DNA of 64,000 nt from Desulfobacterium sp. (GCA_030145245.1 JAQYWC010000076.1:122243-186242), one strand, 5' to 3'. Shown: positions 52,896 through 61,554, counted from the first letter of the stretch. The notes: generated by a model not told the origin, from the sequence alone. Numbers and translations are program-made.

Positions 52896-53795
52896 ATGAA
52901 ATCATCATCCACCAAATTCAGGGTAAGGGGATTCCAGGTACTTGAAGATGAGTGCATCTGGATGCTCAGCGGCATTGTGAACTTCCGCCTCTGCGACAAG
53001 GCGTACAACTGCTACGACTGCGCCTTTGACAAGGCAATGGTCAAGGCCATGGGACGGGACCGCAAGAAAAAGGCGGACTGGGCCGAAACCATGAAGGCCC
53101 GCCATGACGGATCGAATCGTCCCTGCCGCCATCTTCTCACAGGAAGGATCGACCAGCCAAAGATCTGCGTCTACAACTATGAGTGCGGCCGCTGCCAGTT
53201 CGACCAGATGCTGGACGAGATTGACGCGGCCGGGTCAAGGAGCGGTATCCGGTACAGGGAAGCGTCCGGGTACAGAATGGCCGACGGCTACTATTACCAT
53301 CCGGGTCACACCTGGATCCGGGTGGAGCACGGCGGCCTTGCCAGGATAGGATTTGACGATTTTGCCATGAAGCTGTTCGGCAGCGCAAGGCTCACCCGGC
53401 TGCCCGCCATTGGCACACGGATTGAAAGGGAGCACCCGGCATGGACCATTGAGCAGCAGGGCAACCGTGCCCAGGTGCGATCCCCTGTTACAGGCACCGT
53501 GGTGTCGGTGAACCAGCGGGTGACGGACGACCCGGACATCATCCACAGACGCCCCTATGACGACGGATGGCTGGCGCTGGTGGAGACGGCGTCCCCGGTC
53601 AAAGGGTACAAGGATCTCTATCACGGAGATGGGAGCCTTGCCTGGATGGACAAGGAGTTCGGCAAACTCAACAGCCTGCTGGGCGAAAGGTATGAACGGC
53701 TGGCCGCAACCGGTGGCGAGCCTGTGAGCGACTTTTTTGCCCTCAACCCGGGCATCGGCTGGGACACCCTTGTGGAGAAGTTTCTCGCGCCCTGA
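52896..53795 (+). CDS. GcvH-like protein with Cys-rich N-terminus, no lipoyl lysine
   Basis: A 299-residue protein preceded by AAAGGAGGC. Residues about 15-115 have many cysteines (FRLCDKAYNCYDCAFDKAM, RPCRHLLTGR, CVYNYECGRCQFDQML), likely a metal or Fe-S site. Residues about 125-240 resemble glycine-cleavage H protein: YHPGHTWIRVEHGGLARIGF, then AQVRSPVTGTVVSVNQRVTD and YDDGWLALVE. Where lipoyl lysine should be, the sequence has GNR, so lipoylation is unlikely. The rest is helical. No gcvTP genes are near. The role is unknown; probably redox or metal-related (inference). Confidence 0.75.
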   Translation: MKSSSTKFRVRGFQVLEDECIWMLSGIVNFRLCDKAYNCYDCAFDKAMVKAMGRDRKKKADWAETMKARHDGSNRPCRHLLTGRIDQPKICVYNYECGRCQFDQMLDEIDAAGSRSGIRYREASGYRMADGYYYHPGHTWIRVEHGGLARIGFDDFAMKLFGSARLTRLPAIGTRIEREHPAWTIEQQGNRAQVRSPVTGTVVSVNQRVTDDPDIIHRRPYDDGWLALVETASPVKGYKDLYHGDGSLAWMDKEFGKLNSLLGERYERLAATGGEPVSDFFALNPGIGWDTLVEKFLAP

Positions 53796-53821
53796 TCTTT
53801 TCCCCTCACAGGCCTCTGCCG

Positions 53822-53856
53822 GCCGGGCGTGTGAACATCCAGTTCCTGCGCCCGGC
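53822..53856. terminator. Hairpin between convergent GcvH-like and archaemetzincin genes
   Basis: GCCGGGCG (53822-53829) and CGCCCGGC (53849-53856) form an 8-bp GC stem between the two convergent stop codons, and CCCCTCACAG occurs on both sides as a direct repeat. A two-way terminator is likely from the position; no T-run is seen. Confidence 0.4.
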
Positions 53857-53865
53857 TGGACCCCC

Positions 53866-54384
53866 TCACAGCCCTGCCATATAGTTCACCTGGCTCAGGC
53901 AGTAGCGGCAGTAATAGGTGGCCACCCTGTCCAGCTGCCCGAGCCCCTTGGCGAAATTCATCACGCACCGGCTTTCCCTGCAGTGATCCAGCATGCAGAG
54001 GTGGCCGAACTCGTGGAGGGCGATCTTGACCGCCCTTTCCGGACGGCTCTCCAGCCGGAACAGGGAGACCAGGGCCACCCGCCCCCCCTGTCTGGCCTCC
54101 CCAAACACAAAAGTGAAGACCGGCACAAACAGATCCACATCAACAAGGGCCATCACCCTTGCACATCCATCAATATCCATGGATTCGATCCGGGAGATGA
54201 TCCGGGCGGCATCGTACTGAATCCTGTGCCGGTCAAAGGCGTAAGCAGGCGGTCCCAGGCCTGGCAACACCCGCAGCGCCATACCGATCTCCCCGGCAAA
54301 TGCCCCTGCCACGGCCTGGATCATCTCCCCCCCAACCCGGCCCAGGGGCAGGATGCCAAGGGCGGGCTCAAGGGATTGGTTCAC
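53866..54384 (-). CDS. amzA: Archaemetzincin-type zinc metalloprotease
   Basis: 172 residues from a GTG at 54384 that overlaps the response-regulator stop (GTGA); the longer frame to 54471 would run into that gene. The zinc site is HEFGHLCMLDHC, followed by RESRCVM and CRYC, matching the archaemetzincin pattern HEXXHXXGXXHC-X4-CXM-X16/17-CXXC except that the usual glycine is methionine. The second structural zinc of the family is held by these cysteines. Substrates of bacterial archaemetzincins are unknown. Third gene of an operon with a histidine kinase and response regulator, which is unusual. Confidence 0.85.
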   Translation of the reverse strand: MNQSLEPALGILPLGRVGGEMIQAVAGAFAGEIGMALRVLPGLGPPAYAFDRHRIQYDAARIISRIESMDIDGCARVMALVDVDLFVPVFTFVFGEARQGGRVALVSLFRLESRPERAVKIALHEFGHLCMLDHCRESRCVMNFAKGLGQLDRVATYYCRYCLSQVNYMAGL

Positions 54385-55733
54385 GGTTTTTCCAGGCCAT
54401 TGCGCTTGATCATCCTGTGGAGGGTGGTCCGGCTGATGTCGAGGATCGCCGCCGCCCGGGTGATGTTCCACCCGGTATGTTCAAGGATCCTGGCCACATG
54501 CTCTCTCTCCATCTCCCTGAGGGTCCGCCCCCGGCTGTCAGCATTCCCCAGGTCCCGGCCAAGGGCGAGAAAACCGAACGCCTCCTGGGAGAGGGTCCTG
54601 GACCTTGAAAGCACCACCGCCCGTTCCACCGCGTTTTCAAGCTCCCGGACATTACCGGGCCAGCCATAGGAGAGCAGCGCCCCCATGGCACCGCCGGTCA
54701 CCCGGTCCACCCGCTTGTTGGTCTCACTGCTGTACCGGGTAAGGAAATGGTCCACCAGGAGGGGAATATCCGAGGCCCGCTTTCTCAAGGGGGGCACCTC
54801 CAGGGTGATGACGTTGATCCTGAAAAACAAGTCCTGGCGAAAGGTGCCGGCCTTGATCATCTGCTCAAGCCCCCGGCGGGTGGCGGATATGAGCCTGAAA
54901 TCCACCTCCGTTGGGGTGGTCTCCCCAAGCTTTGTGATCTTCTTCTCCTCCAGGACCCGCAAAAGGTCCACCTGCATCCGCTGACTCACCTCGCCGATCT
55001 CGTCAAGAAAGAGGGTGCCGCCGGCCACCACCTCAAAATAGCCTTTCCTGGCCGCATGGGCCCCGGTAAACGCCCCCCGGGTAAAACCGAAAAGCTCGCT
55101 CTCCATGAGGGTGTCCGGCAGGGAGCCGCAGTTGATGGGAATGAAGGGCGCGTTCTTCCGGCCGCTCTTGGCATGGATCGCCTTGGCCACCAACTCCTTG
55201 CCCGTGCCGGTCTCCCCCAGGATCAGGATGGGGGCGTCGGTATCGGCAATGTCGGTGATCATGGCGTAGAGCGCCTGCATCTCCGGGGATTCCCCGATGA
55301 TGTTGTCGAACCGGGTGATCTTGTCAAGCTCGCCCTTAAGATAGCGGCACTCCCGGTCCAACCGCTTCTGCCCCAGGATCTTCTCCATCACCAACGATAA
55401 CTGGGCCGGCTTAAACGGCTTCAACAGATAATCAGAGGCCCCCTTTTTCATGGCCGTAACCGCCGTGTCAATCGACCCGTAGGCGGTGATGATCACCACC
55501 GAGGCGTCGGGATAGTGTTCCCGGGTCTTCTCCACAAGCTCCAGCCCGTCCATTCCCGGCATCTTCATGTCCACGAACAAGATATCGAACCGCTCCTTTG
55601 CCAGGCATTCCAGGGCCGCCTCCCCGGACGGAGCCGTATCCGCCCGGTACCCCTCCTTCTTGAACCAGTGATACAGCGATTCCCTCACGATCAGTTCATC
55701 ATCCACCACCAGGACACTGACGCTCTGTTTCAT
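54381..55733 (-). CDS. NtrC-family sigma-54 response regulator
   Basis: 450 residues. Receiver domain (about 1-120) with phospho-acceptor aspartate in DILFVDMKMPGMDGLE and KKGASDYLLKPF; sigma-54 AAA+ domain with Walker A GETGTGKE, GAFTGA (FTRGAFTGAHAARKG) and Walker B FLDEIGE; C-terminal Fis-type helix-turn-helix GWNITRAAAILDISRTTLHR. It is coupled with the histidine kinase gene (ATGA overlap at 55730-55733). Candidate targets are the sigma-54 promoters at 52829 and 57458 (inference). Confidence 0.94.
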   Translation of the reverse strand: MKQSVSVLVVDDELIVRESLYHWFKKEGYRADTAPSGEAALECLAKERFDILFVDMKMPGMDGLELVEKTREHYPDASVVIITAYGSIDTAVTAMKKGASDYLLKPFKPAQLSLVMEKILGQKRLDRECRYLKGELDKITRFDNIIGESPEMQALYAMITDIADTDAPILILGETGTGKELVAKAIHAKSGRKNAPFIPINCGSLPDTLMESELFGFTRGAFTGAHAARKGYFEVVAGGTLFLDEIGEVSQRMQVDLLRVLEEKKITKLGETTPTEVDFRLISATRRGLEQMIKAGTFRQDLFFRINVITLEVPPLRKRASDIPLLVDHFLTRYSSETNKRVDRVTGGAMGALLSYGWPGNVRELENAVERAVVLSRSRTLSQEAFGFLALGRDLGNADSRGRTLREMEREHVARILEHTGWNITRAAAILDISRTTLHRMIKRNGLEKP

Positions 55734-57265
55734 GATGATGGCTCCCCCACCTGAGGAAAGGTCATGATGAACGAACTGCCCCCCTTGTCTTTGCTGGTCA
55801 CCCGTATGTTCCCCCCGTGATCCTTGACAATGCCGTAAACAATGGAGAGTCCCAGGCCTGTGCCCTGGCCCTCCTCCTTTGTGGTAAAAAAGGGATCAAA
55901 GATGTGCTCCATATGGTCCTGGCCGATGCCACAGCCGGTATCCCTGATCTCCACCGTGACACCTGCCCCAGGATCCTGTGCCGAGACCACCACAAGCTCC
56001 CCGCCCTGGGGCATGGCTTCAATGGCGTTGAAGATCAGGTTCAGAAAGCACTGCTGGAGCTGGTTGTTGTTGCCCCGGACCATGAGGAGCTCCTTGGAAA
56101 GGTCCTGTTTCAGGGCAATCTTGGAGATCTCGATCTTGTGGCCGGTAAGGGAAAGAACCGACCGGAGGATATCGTTGAGATCCACATTGACGAACTCCCG
56201 GGACGACTCCCGGGAAAAGGTGAGCAACCCGGACACGATCTTGCCGCACCGCTCAAGCTCCCGGGACATGTGGGAGAGGAACTCCTTGAAACGCTCCATA
56301 TCCCCAGGTCCGGTCTGGCCCTCTTGGATCATCTCCTCCATGATGTGGCTGAAGGTGAGAAGCCCCTGGATGGGGTTGTTGATCTCATGGACGCTGGAAG
56401 CCACAAGCTTGCCCAGGGAAACCAGCCGGTCCTCCTGGACCACCTTTTTCATGTCCGCCTCGATCTGCCTTACCTTGTGCTTCCACCTGTCCGTGATCTG
56501 GGAGGTGATGTCCCGCCACAGCTCCACGACACGGATCACCTTGCCTTCGGAATCCTTTACCGGATAGGTGGCGATGTTGAAATAGGCGGTCTTCCCGTCA
56601 CCAAGGGCATGTTCATGGATCACATGGGAGGATTTCCCGGTTCGGACCGTGCGGATCAGGGGACAGTCAAATCCCTTCTCCTGGGCATGACAGGGAGCAT
56701 AAAACCCCTTGATCACGTTGTAGCAATACTTGCCGGCCAGCTCCTCCCGGGTCATGCCAACAGCCTTTAGATAGTGATCGTTGGCATCGATGATGGTGAA
56801 ATCAATGTTCAGGAGCACCACCCCGAGATTGATCTGCTGGAACAGGATGTCGGTGGAAGTTTTTTCAAGCAGGACCTGCTCTTTGGCCGATGCAAGGCGC
56901 TGGTTCGTCTCAAACAGGTGTCTCAACAGCCGGCCGATGTTATGTTCGATCACACCGACCCCCTTGGGTCGGGCCGCGATCAGCTCGGGAAGCGCCCTGG
57001 AGTTAGTCAGTTCGATCACGGCGTTGAGCTTGGGGATCTTGAACAGCTCCCTGAAATCGTCGGTGGTGAAGATCCCCATGGCGTGGGCCATGGTAATGCC
57101 CTCGGCCCCAAGATCGATGTCACACACACCAACCACGTTCAGGTTGATATAGGGAAAGGACTCGTGGGCCAACAGGTCAAGGAAAAACCGACACGCCCTT
57201 CCTCCCCCGACAATGGCCAGGTTGAAATCAAATCGTTCATGGCGCTGCTGACGAATGCGCTCCAT
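55730..57265 (-). CDS. PAS histidine kinase with Rossmann-like N-terminal domain
   Basis: 511 residues from the ATG at 57265, preceded by GGGGGGAG. Residues about 10-125 look like a nucleotide-binding Rossmann domain: NLAIVGGGRACRFFLDLLA, then VVGVCDIDLGAEG and IFTTDDFRELF, as in Gfo/Idh-type dehydrogenases. A PAS domain follows (about 145-265) with a cysteine-bearing KGFDCPLIRTVR. The kinase core has H-box SSVHEINNPIQG near residue 293, N-box NLIFNAIEAMP and DTGCGIG. No membrane segment, so it senses a cytoplasmic signal, perhaps NAD(H) state (inference). First gene of the operon. Confidence 0.9.
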   Translation of the reverse strand: MERIRQQRHERFDFNLAIVGGGRACRFFLDLLAHESFPYINLNVVGVCDIDLGAEGITMAHAMGIFTTDDFRELFKIPKLNAVIELTNSRALPELIAARPKGVGVIEHNIGRLLRHLFETNQRLASAKEQVLLEKTSTDILFQQINLGVVLLNIDFTIIDANDHYLKAVGMTREELAGKYCYNVIKGFYAPCHAQEKGFDCPLIRTVRTGKSSHVIHEHALGDGKTAYFNIATYPVKDSEGKVIRVVELWRDITSQITDRWKHKVRQIEADMKKVVQEDRLVSLGKLVASSVHEINNPIQGLLTFSHIMEEMIQEGQTGPGDMERFKEFLSHMSRELERCGKIVSGLLTFSRESSREFVNVDLNDILRSVLSLTGHKIEISKIALKQDLSKELLMVRGNNNQLQQCFLNLIFNAIEAMPQGGELVVVSAQDPGAGVTVEIRDTGCGIGQDHMEHIFDPFFTTKEEGQGTGLGLSIVYGIVKDHGGNIRVTSKDKGGSSFIMTFPQVGEPSS

Positions 57266-57367
57266 GGCTCCCCCCATATGGTATTGAGGTCACAACATTG
57301 GCAGGTCCTTTTCAGAAAGATCCTTGTATTGGAACGATAGCACAATATAGGGGAGAAGAGAACCGGT

Positions 57368-57392
57368 TTACCCCCTGAAAAAAGGGGTGGTA
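57368..57392. repeat. Imperfect dyad upstream of the thioredoxin/RACo promoter
   Basis: TACCCC and GGGGTgGTA flank an A-rich spacer in the divergent region between the kinase gene and the thioredoxin gene. It is about 70 to 90 bases before the -24 element and may be an activator site. Confidence 0.35.
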
Positions 57393-57457
57393 TCTCCTTG
57401 TGTTTTCCACTTTGTTTAAGTATGGTTCAACCGGGCCGATCGCACCTAGGAAAAGGT

Positions 57458-57473
57458 CGGCACAAATGTTGCC
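57458..57473 (+). promoter_or_regulatory. Sigma-54 (-24/-12) promoter before the thioredoxin/RACo operon
   Basis: CGGCACAAATGTTGCC has GG at 57459-57460 and GC at 57471-57472 with exactly 10 bases between them. GGCAC and TTGC both match the consensus. It is about 48 bases upstream of the thioredoxin start. Confidence 0.7.
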
Positions 57474-57520
57474 AGTTCACTGGCCGGCACGACAGTGACG
57501 AGAACCAAAGGAGGAAAGCC

Positions 57521-57826
57521 ATGGCACCCCTGAAAAATTTCAATTCCATTACTGCAACAGGCGTTGCTTTAGTCGACTTCTCCGCCCCCTGGTGCGGGCC
57601 GTGCAAGGCCCTGGACCCTGTGATCAAACGGTTGCGCCACCGCTACCGGGGCAGGGTTACGGTGATCAAGGTGAACATCGACAAGGAGAAAAAACTTGCC
57701 GCCAGATTCAGGATACAGACCATCCCCTGCCTGGTGTTGCTGGATCACGGCAAAGAGGTCAAGCGCTTCATTGGGCTCCAAAGGGAAGCCACCCTTGCCA
57801 AAAGCCTTGACAAGGCATTGACCTGA
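57521..57826 (+). CDS. Thioredoxin
   Basis: 101 residues from the ATG at 57521, preceded by AAAGGAGG; the longer frame has no ribosome binding site. The active site is FSAPWCGPCKALDPV, and the cis-proline is in IQTIPCLVLLDHGKEV. It is a complete small thioredoxin. It is first in an operon with the RACo-type protein 72 bases downstream, behind a sigma-54 promoter, so it may keep that Fe-S protein or its partners reduced (inference). Confidence 0.93.
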   Translation: MAPLKNFNSITATGVALVDFSAPWCGPCKALDPVIKRLRHRYRGRVTVIKVNIDKEKKLAARFRIQTIPCLVLLDHGKEVKRFIGLQREATLAKSLDKALT

Positions 57827-57898
57827 CCGACCTGGACAAATAAGGTAAAGAGGCATCAATTCGAGTGCGAACATCCATAGAGCGGCAAAGGAGAGACC

Positions 57899-60016
57899 AT
57901 GGGCAAATGCGTCAACCACCCCGATCGAGAAACCCCCTACAAATGCATGAAGCACAACATACATCAATGCGACCTCTGCCTCGAATGCCGGGATCCCGAT
58001 ATCTATTGCAAGTTCAGGACCTCCTGCCCCATTCACTTCATGTCAAAAAAAGGGTTTGACGCCGAGGAAAAGGCAATAACCCCGCCAGGGGAAGAAAAAG
58101 AGAGTGAAACCTGCTCCGTGGTGTTCAATCCCGGGGAGACCCGGGTGGATGTGCCCGTGGGCACCTCCCTGCTTGGGGCTGCCGAAAAAGCCGAAATCTA
58201 CATCAACGCCTCCTGCAACGGCAAGGGGTCCTGCGGCAAATGCCGGCTGATCCTTGAGACCGGAAACGTGGAGAGCGACAAGACCTCCCTGCTGAGCGAC
58301 CGGGAAAAGGAGCGGGGCTACCTTCTGGCCTGCCAGACCCGGGTGCTGGAAGATCTGCGGGTGAGGATCCCGGAAGAAACCCTGGAAAAGAAGCTCAGGG
58401 CCGAGGGAATGGGCAGGGAGGCCACGGAAAAGCTCACCGGCCTTGTGGAGGCCATCGTCCCCATGGTGAAGCAAACCCCGCTCCATCTGGCCCCCCCCAC
58501 CCTGGACGACTCCATGAGCGACCTTGACAGGATGACCCTGGGCCTGAAGCAGCAGGGGTTTGACACCACACGGCTGAGCACCAACCTGAGGGTGATGCAG
58601 GAGCTCACCGAGGCCTCAAGGGAGGATGACTGGAAGATCTCCGTATCCGTGCTGAGAAAGAAGTGCGCAAGCGAGATCGTTAAGGTGGTCCCTGAACACA
58701 TCAAAAAGCGCAGCCTGGGCATGGCTGTGGACCTTGGGACCACCTCCATCGTGGTCTACCTGGTGGAGATGGAGACAGGGGCAGTGCTCTCTGCGGCATC
58801 AGGGCACAACCGCCAGGCCGCCTGCGGCGACGACGTGATCAACCGCATGGTCTGCGCGGAAAAAGACGGGGTGAGGAAACTCAAGGTGATGGCGCTGTCC
58901 ACCATCAACGACCTTACCCAGCGGGCCCTTGCAAGCCTTCCGGACGACCACAAGGCCATCGACAACATCGTGATCTCGGGCAACACCACCATGACCCACC
59001 TCCTTTTAGGCCTGGAATCCAAATACATCCGCAGGGAGCCCTACATCCCCACGGTATCGGAATTCCCGATCCTCAAGGCCCGGGAACTGGGCCTCAGGGC
59101 CGCCCCCCACGCCGGGGTATTCATCATGCCGGGCCCTGCCAGCTATGTGGGCGGCGACATCGTCTCAGGCGTGCTATACACCGGGTTCCACATGGCGGAA
59201 TCCCTGACCTTGTTCATTGACGTGGGCACCAACGGAGAGATCGTCCTCGGCAACAACGAATTCCTCATGACCGCCGCCTGTTCCGCAGGCCCGGCCTTTG
59301 AAGGCGGCGGAATCCGCTGGGGCATGCGGGCTGAAGAAGGCGCCATTGAAAAGATCACCCTTGATCCCGGCACCTTTGATCCCAGCTACGAGACCGTGGG
59401 CAACAAGCCTGCCCGGGGCATCTGCGGCTCCGGCATGATCGACCTCATCTCCGAGATGCTGCTCAAGGGCGTGATCGGCCAGGACGGCAAATTCAGGCTC
59501 GACGCCTCCCACCAACGCATGACCCTGTTCAACGACGAGCCTGCCTTTATCATCGAGCAGGCCCAGCACCTTGCCACAGAGGAGGAGATCATCTTCACCG
59601 AATCCGACATCAAGAGCCTGGTCCTGTCCAAGGCGGCCATCTACGCAGGCTTTACCTCCCTATTGGAGGAGATCGACATGGATTTCTCCATGGTGGAACA
59701 GATGATCATCACCGGCGGGTTCGGCCAGCACCTGGACATTGAAAAGGCGATCATCATGGGACTGCTGCCGGACATGGACCGCTCAAAATTCCGCTACATG
59801 GGCAACTCCTCCATTGCAGGGGCCTACATGGCGCTCTTGTCAAGGGACTTCAGGGAGGAGGCCCTGACCATCTCCAATGCCATGACCTATGTGGATTTCT
59901 CCTCCTCCCCACGGTTCATGGACGAGTTCATCAAGGCCCAGTTCCTGCCCCACACCGAAATGCGGCTCTTTCCCACAGTCCCGGTCAACAGTGGAGCACC
60001 CGCGACAACCAATTAA
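57899..60016 (+). CDS. RACo-like corrinoid-activating protein (2Fe-2S plus ASKHA/DUF4445) with Cys-rich N-terminus
   Basis: A 705-residue protein. Residues 1-60 form a Cys/His-rich segment (CVNHPDRETPYKCMKHNIHQ, CDLCLECRDPDIYC) like a zinc finger. Residues about 70-165 are a plant-type 2Fe-2S ferredoxin domain with NASCNGKGSCGKC and a later ACQT cysteine. A linker follows to about 280, then the ASKHA domain with GMAVDLGTTSIVVYLVE, ISGNTTMTHLLLG, LFIDVGTNGEIVLG and MIITGGFGQHLDIEKAI. RACo proteins reduce Co(II) corrinoid proteins with ATP. No methyltransferase or corrinoid protein is nearby. Confidence 0.9.
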   Translation: MGKCVNHPDRETPYKCMKHNIHQCDLCLECRDPDIYCKFRTSCPIHFMSKKGFDAEEKAITPPGEEKESETCSVVFNPGETRVDVPVGTSLLGAAEKAEIYINASCNGKGSCGKCRLILETGNVESDKTSLLSDREKERGYLLACQTRVLEDLRVRIPEETLEKKLRAEGMGREATEKLTGLVEAIVPMVKQTPLHLAPPTLDDSMSDLDRMTLGLKQQGFDTTRLSTNLRVMQELTEASREDDWKISVSVLRKKCASEIVKVVPEHIKKRSLGMAVDLGTTSIVVYLVEMETGAVLSAASGHNRQAACGDDVINRMVCAEKDGVRKLKVMALSTINDLTQRALASLPDDHKAIDNIVISGNTTMTHLLLGLESKYIRREPYIPTVSEFPILKARELGLRAAPHAGVFIMPGPASYVGGDIVSGVLYTGFHMAESLTLFIDVGTNGEIVLGNNEFLMTAACSAGPAFEGGGIRWGMRAEEGAIEKITLDPGTFDPSYETVGNKPARGICGSGMIDLISEMLLKGVIGQDGKFRLDASHQRMTLFNDEPAFIIEQAQHLATEEEIIFTESDIKSLVLSKAAIYAGFTSLLEEIDMDFSMVEQMIITGGFGQHLDIEKAIIMGLLPDMDRSKFRYMGNSSIAGAYMALLSRDFREEALTISNAMTYVDFSSSPRFMDEFIKAQFLPHTEMRLFPTVPVNSGAPATTN

Positions 60017-60043
60017 AAGGAGAACAGCGGCAGGAGAAGAAAC

Positions 60044-61417
60044 ATGGAACAGGAGTCCCATCCAATGGACGAGGAAAACAGGACAAAGATCATTCTTGAA
60101 AGCATCGCCGATGGTGTCTTTACCGTCGATCTTGACTGGAAGATCACCTCGTTCAACCGCGGGGCGGAAGAGATAACCGGCATCCCCCGGCACCAGGCCC
60201 TGGGCCGCCACTGCTGGGAGGTGTTCCGGTCGAACATGTGTAAAGACGACTGCGCCCTGAAACGCACCATGGCACAGGGCAAAGCCATTGTCAGCTCTGC
60301 CACCCACATCATCAACAGCGACAAGCAACAGATTCCCATCACCGTGTCCACCTCACTGTTAAAGGACAGCCGGGGGAAAATCCTCGGGGGGGTGGAGACC
60401 TTCCGGGACCACAGCCTGGAGCAAGCACTTGGAAAAGAACGGTCGGCCCGGTTTCAATTTAACGACATTGTGAGCGCAAGTCCCGGCATGCAGCGGCTCT
60501 TCACCATTCTGCCCCAGATCTCCGAAAGCGACAGCACGGTACTGATCACCGGGGAGACCGGCACGGGAAAAGAGCTGATAGCAAGGGCCATCCACCATCT
60601 GAGCCACCGAAGGGCCGCCCCCTTTGTCGCCGTCAACTGCGGGGCCCTGCCCGACTCCCTCCTGGAATCGGAGCTGTTCGGTTACAAGGCCGGCGCCTTT
60701 ACCAATGCGGTCAAGGACAAGCCGGGCCTCTTTTCCGCTGCCGCCCGCGGCACCCTCCTGCTGGACGAGATCGCGGAAACCAGTGCCGCCTTCCAGGTCA
60801 AGCTGCTCCGGGTGCTTGAAGAGCGTGGATTTCGTCCCCTGGGGGCAATCAAAAACGAACCCATGGAGGGAAGGATCATTGCCGCCACCAACAAGGATCT
60901 TGCCGCCATGGTAAAGGCCAACCGCTTCCGGGAGGACCTCTTTTACAGGATCAACGTCGTTGAGCTTGCGCTGCCGCCCCTGAGGAATCGCATGGAAGAT
61001 CTCCCCCTGCTGGCGGACCACTTTATCACCAAGCTGAACAGGCTCCGGGGCAAAACCATCCAGGGGGTTGACCCGGCCGTGATGGAACTGCTCATGTCCC
61101 ACAGCTTTCCTGGCAACATACGGGAACTTGAAAACATCATGGAACACGCGTCGGTGCTCTGTTTAAAAGGGACCATCCAGCCCTGCCACCTGCCCCCAGC
61201 CCTGGTGGCAAAAACTTCCGGCCCCAGGCCCCCATCCACCACAGATCCGGTTAAATCAGCAGAGACGGCACGCCTCATGGACGCCCTCAGGCAGACCAAC
61301 TGCAACCGTACTGCGGCGGCAAAAATACTCGGCATGCACAAGAGCACCTTTTTCAGAAAGATCCACCGCCTCGGCATCACCCTGCCGGCCAGGGACGGAC
61401 GCTCCAGCCAGCCATAA
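60044..61417 (+). CDS. PAS-type sigma-54 activator
   Basis: 457 residues preceded by AGGAGAAG. A PAS domain (about 15-130) has a cysteine pair in RSNMCKDDCALKRTMAQG, a motif known in deltaproteobacterial activators and possibly metal-binding. The AAA+ domain has Walker A GETGTGKE, a sigma-54 loop that reads GAFTNA instead of GAFTGA, and LLDEIAE. A Fis-type helix-turn-helix ends the protein (NRTAAAKILGMHKSTFFRKI). It is the third gene of the RACo operon and lies directly before the promoter of the NifX-like operon, its likely target. Confidence 0.92.
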   Translation: MEQESHPMDEENRTKIILESIADGVFTVDLDWKITSFNRGAEEITGIPRHQALGRHCWEVFRSNMCKDDCALKRTMAQGKAIVSSATHIINSDKQQIPITVSTSLLKDSRGKILGGVETFRDHSLEQALGKERSARFQFNDIVSASPGMQRLFTILPQISESDSTVLITGETGTGKELIARAIHHLSHRRAAPFVAVNCGALPDSLLESELFGYKAGAFTNAVKDKPGLFSAAARGTLLLDEIAETSAAFQVKLLRVLEERGFRPLGAIKNEPMEGRIIAATNKDLAAMVKANRFREDLFYRINVVELALPPLRNRMEDLPLLADHFITKLNRLRGKTIQGVDPAVMELLMSHSFPGNIRELENIMEHASVLCLKGTIQPCHLPPALVAKTSGPRPPSTTDPVKSAETARLMDALRQTNCNRTAAAKILGMHKSTFFRKIHRLGITLPARDGRSSQP

Positions 61418-61430
61418 CCGGGCCCGGAGC

Positions 61431-61470
61431 GTCGCAAACCTGCGACCATAGAAAGTCGCGACACCGCGAC
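61431..61470. promoter_or_regulatory. Two tandem dyads, probable enhancer sites of the adjacent sigma-54 activator
   Basis: GTCGCA-AACC-TGCGAC (61431-61446) and GTCGCG-ACAC-CGCGAC (61455-61470) are perfect inverted repeats of identical layout, 24 bases centre to centre. They lie about 85 to 125 bases upstream of a -24/-12 promoter, the usual place for activator binding sites. The gene right before them encodes a sigma-54 activator. Confidence 0.7.
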
Positions 61471-61554
61471 CCTCCAACACATGGCCCCCGGGAGGGGAAG
61501 GCGTACCCCGCCCCATTCGGCCCTTTTTCATCATCAAAAAAGAATAACCTTCCA

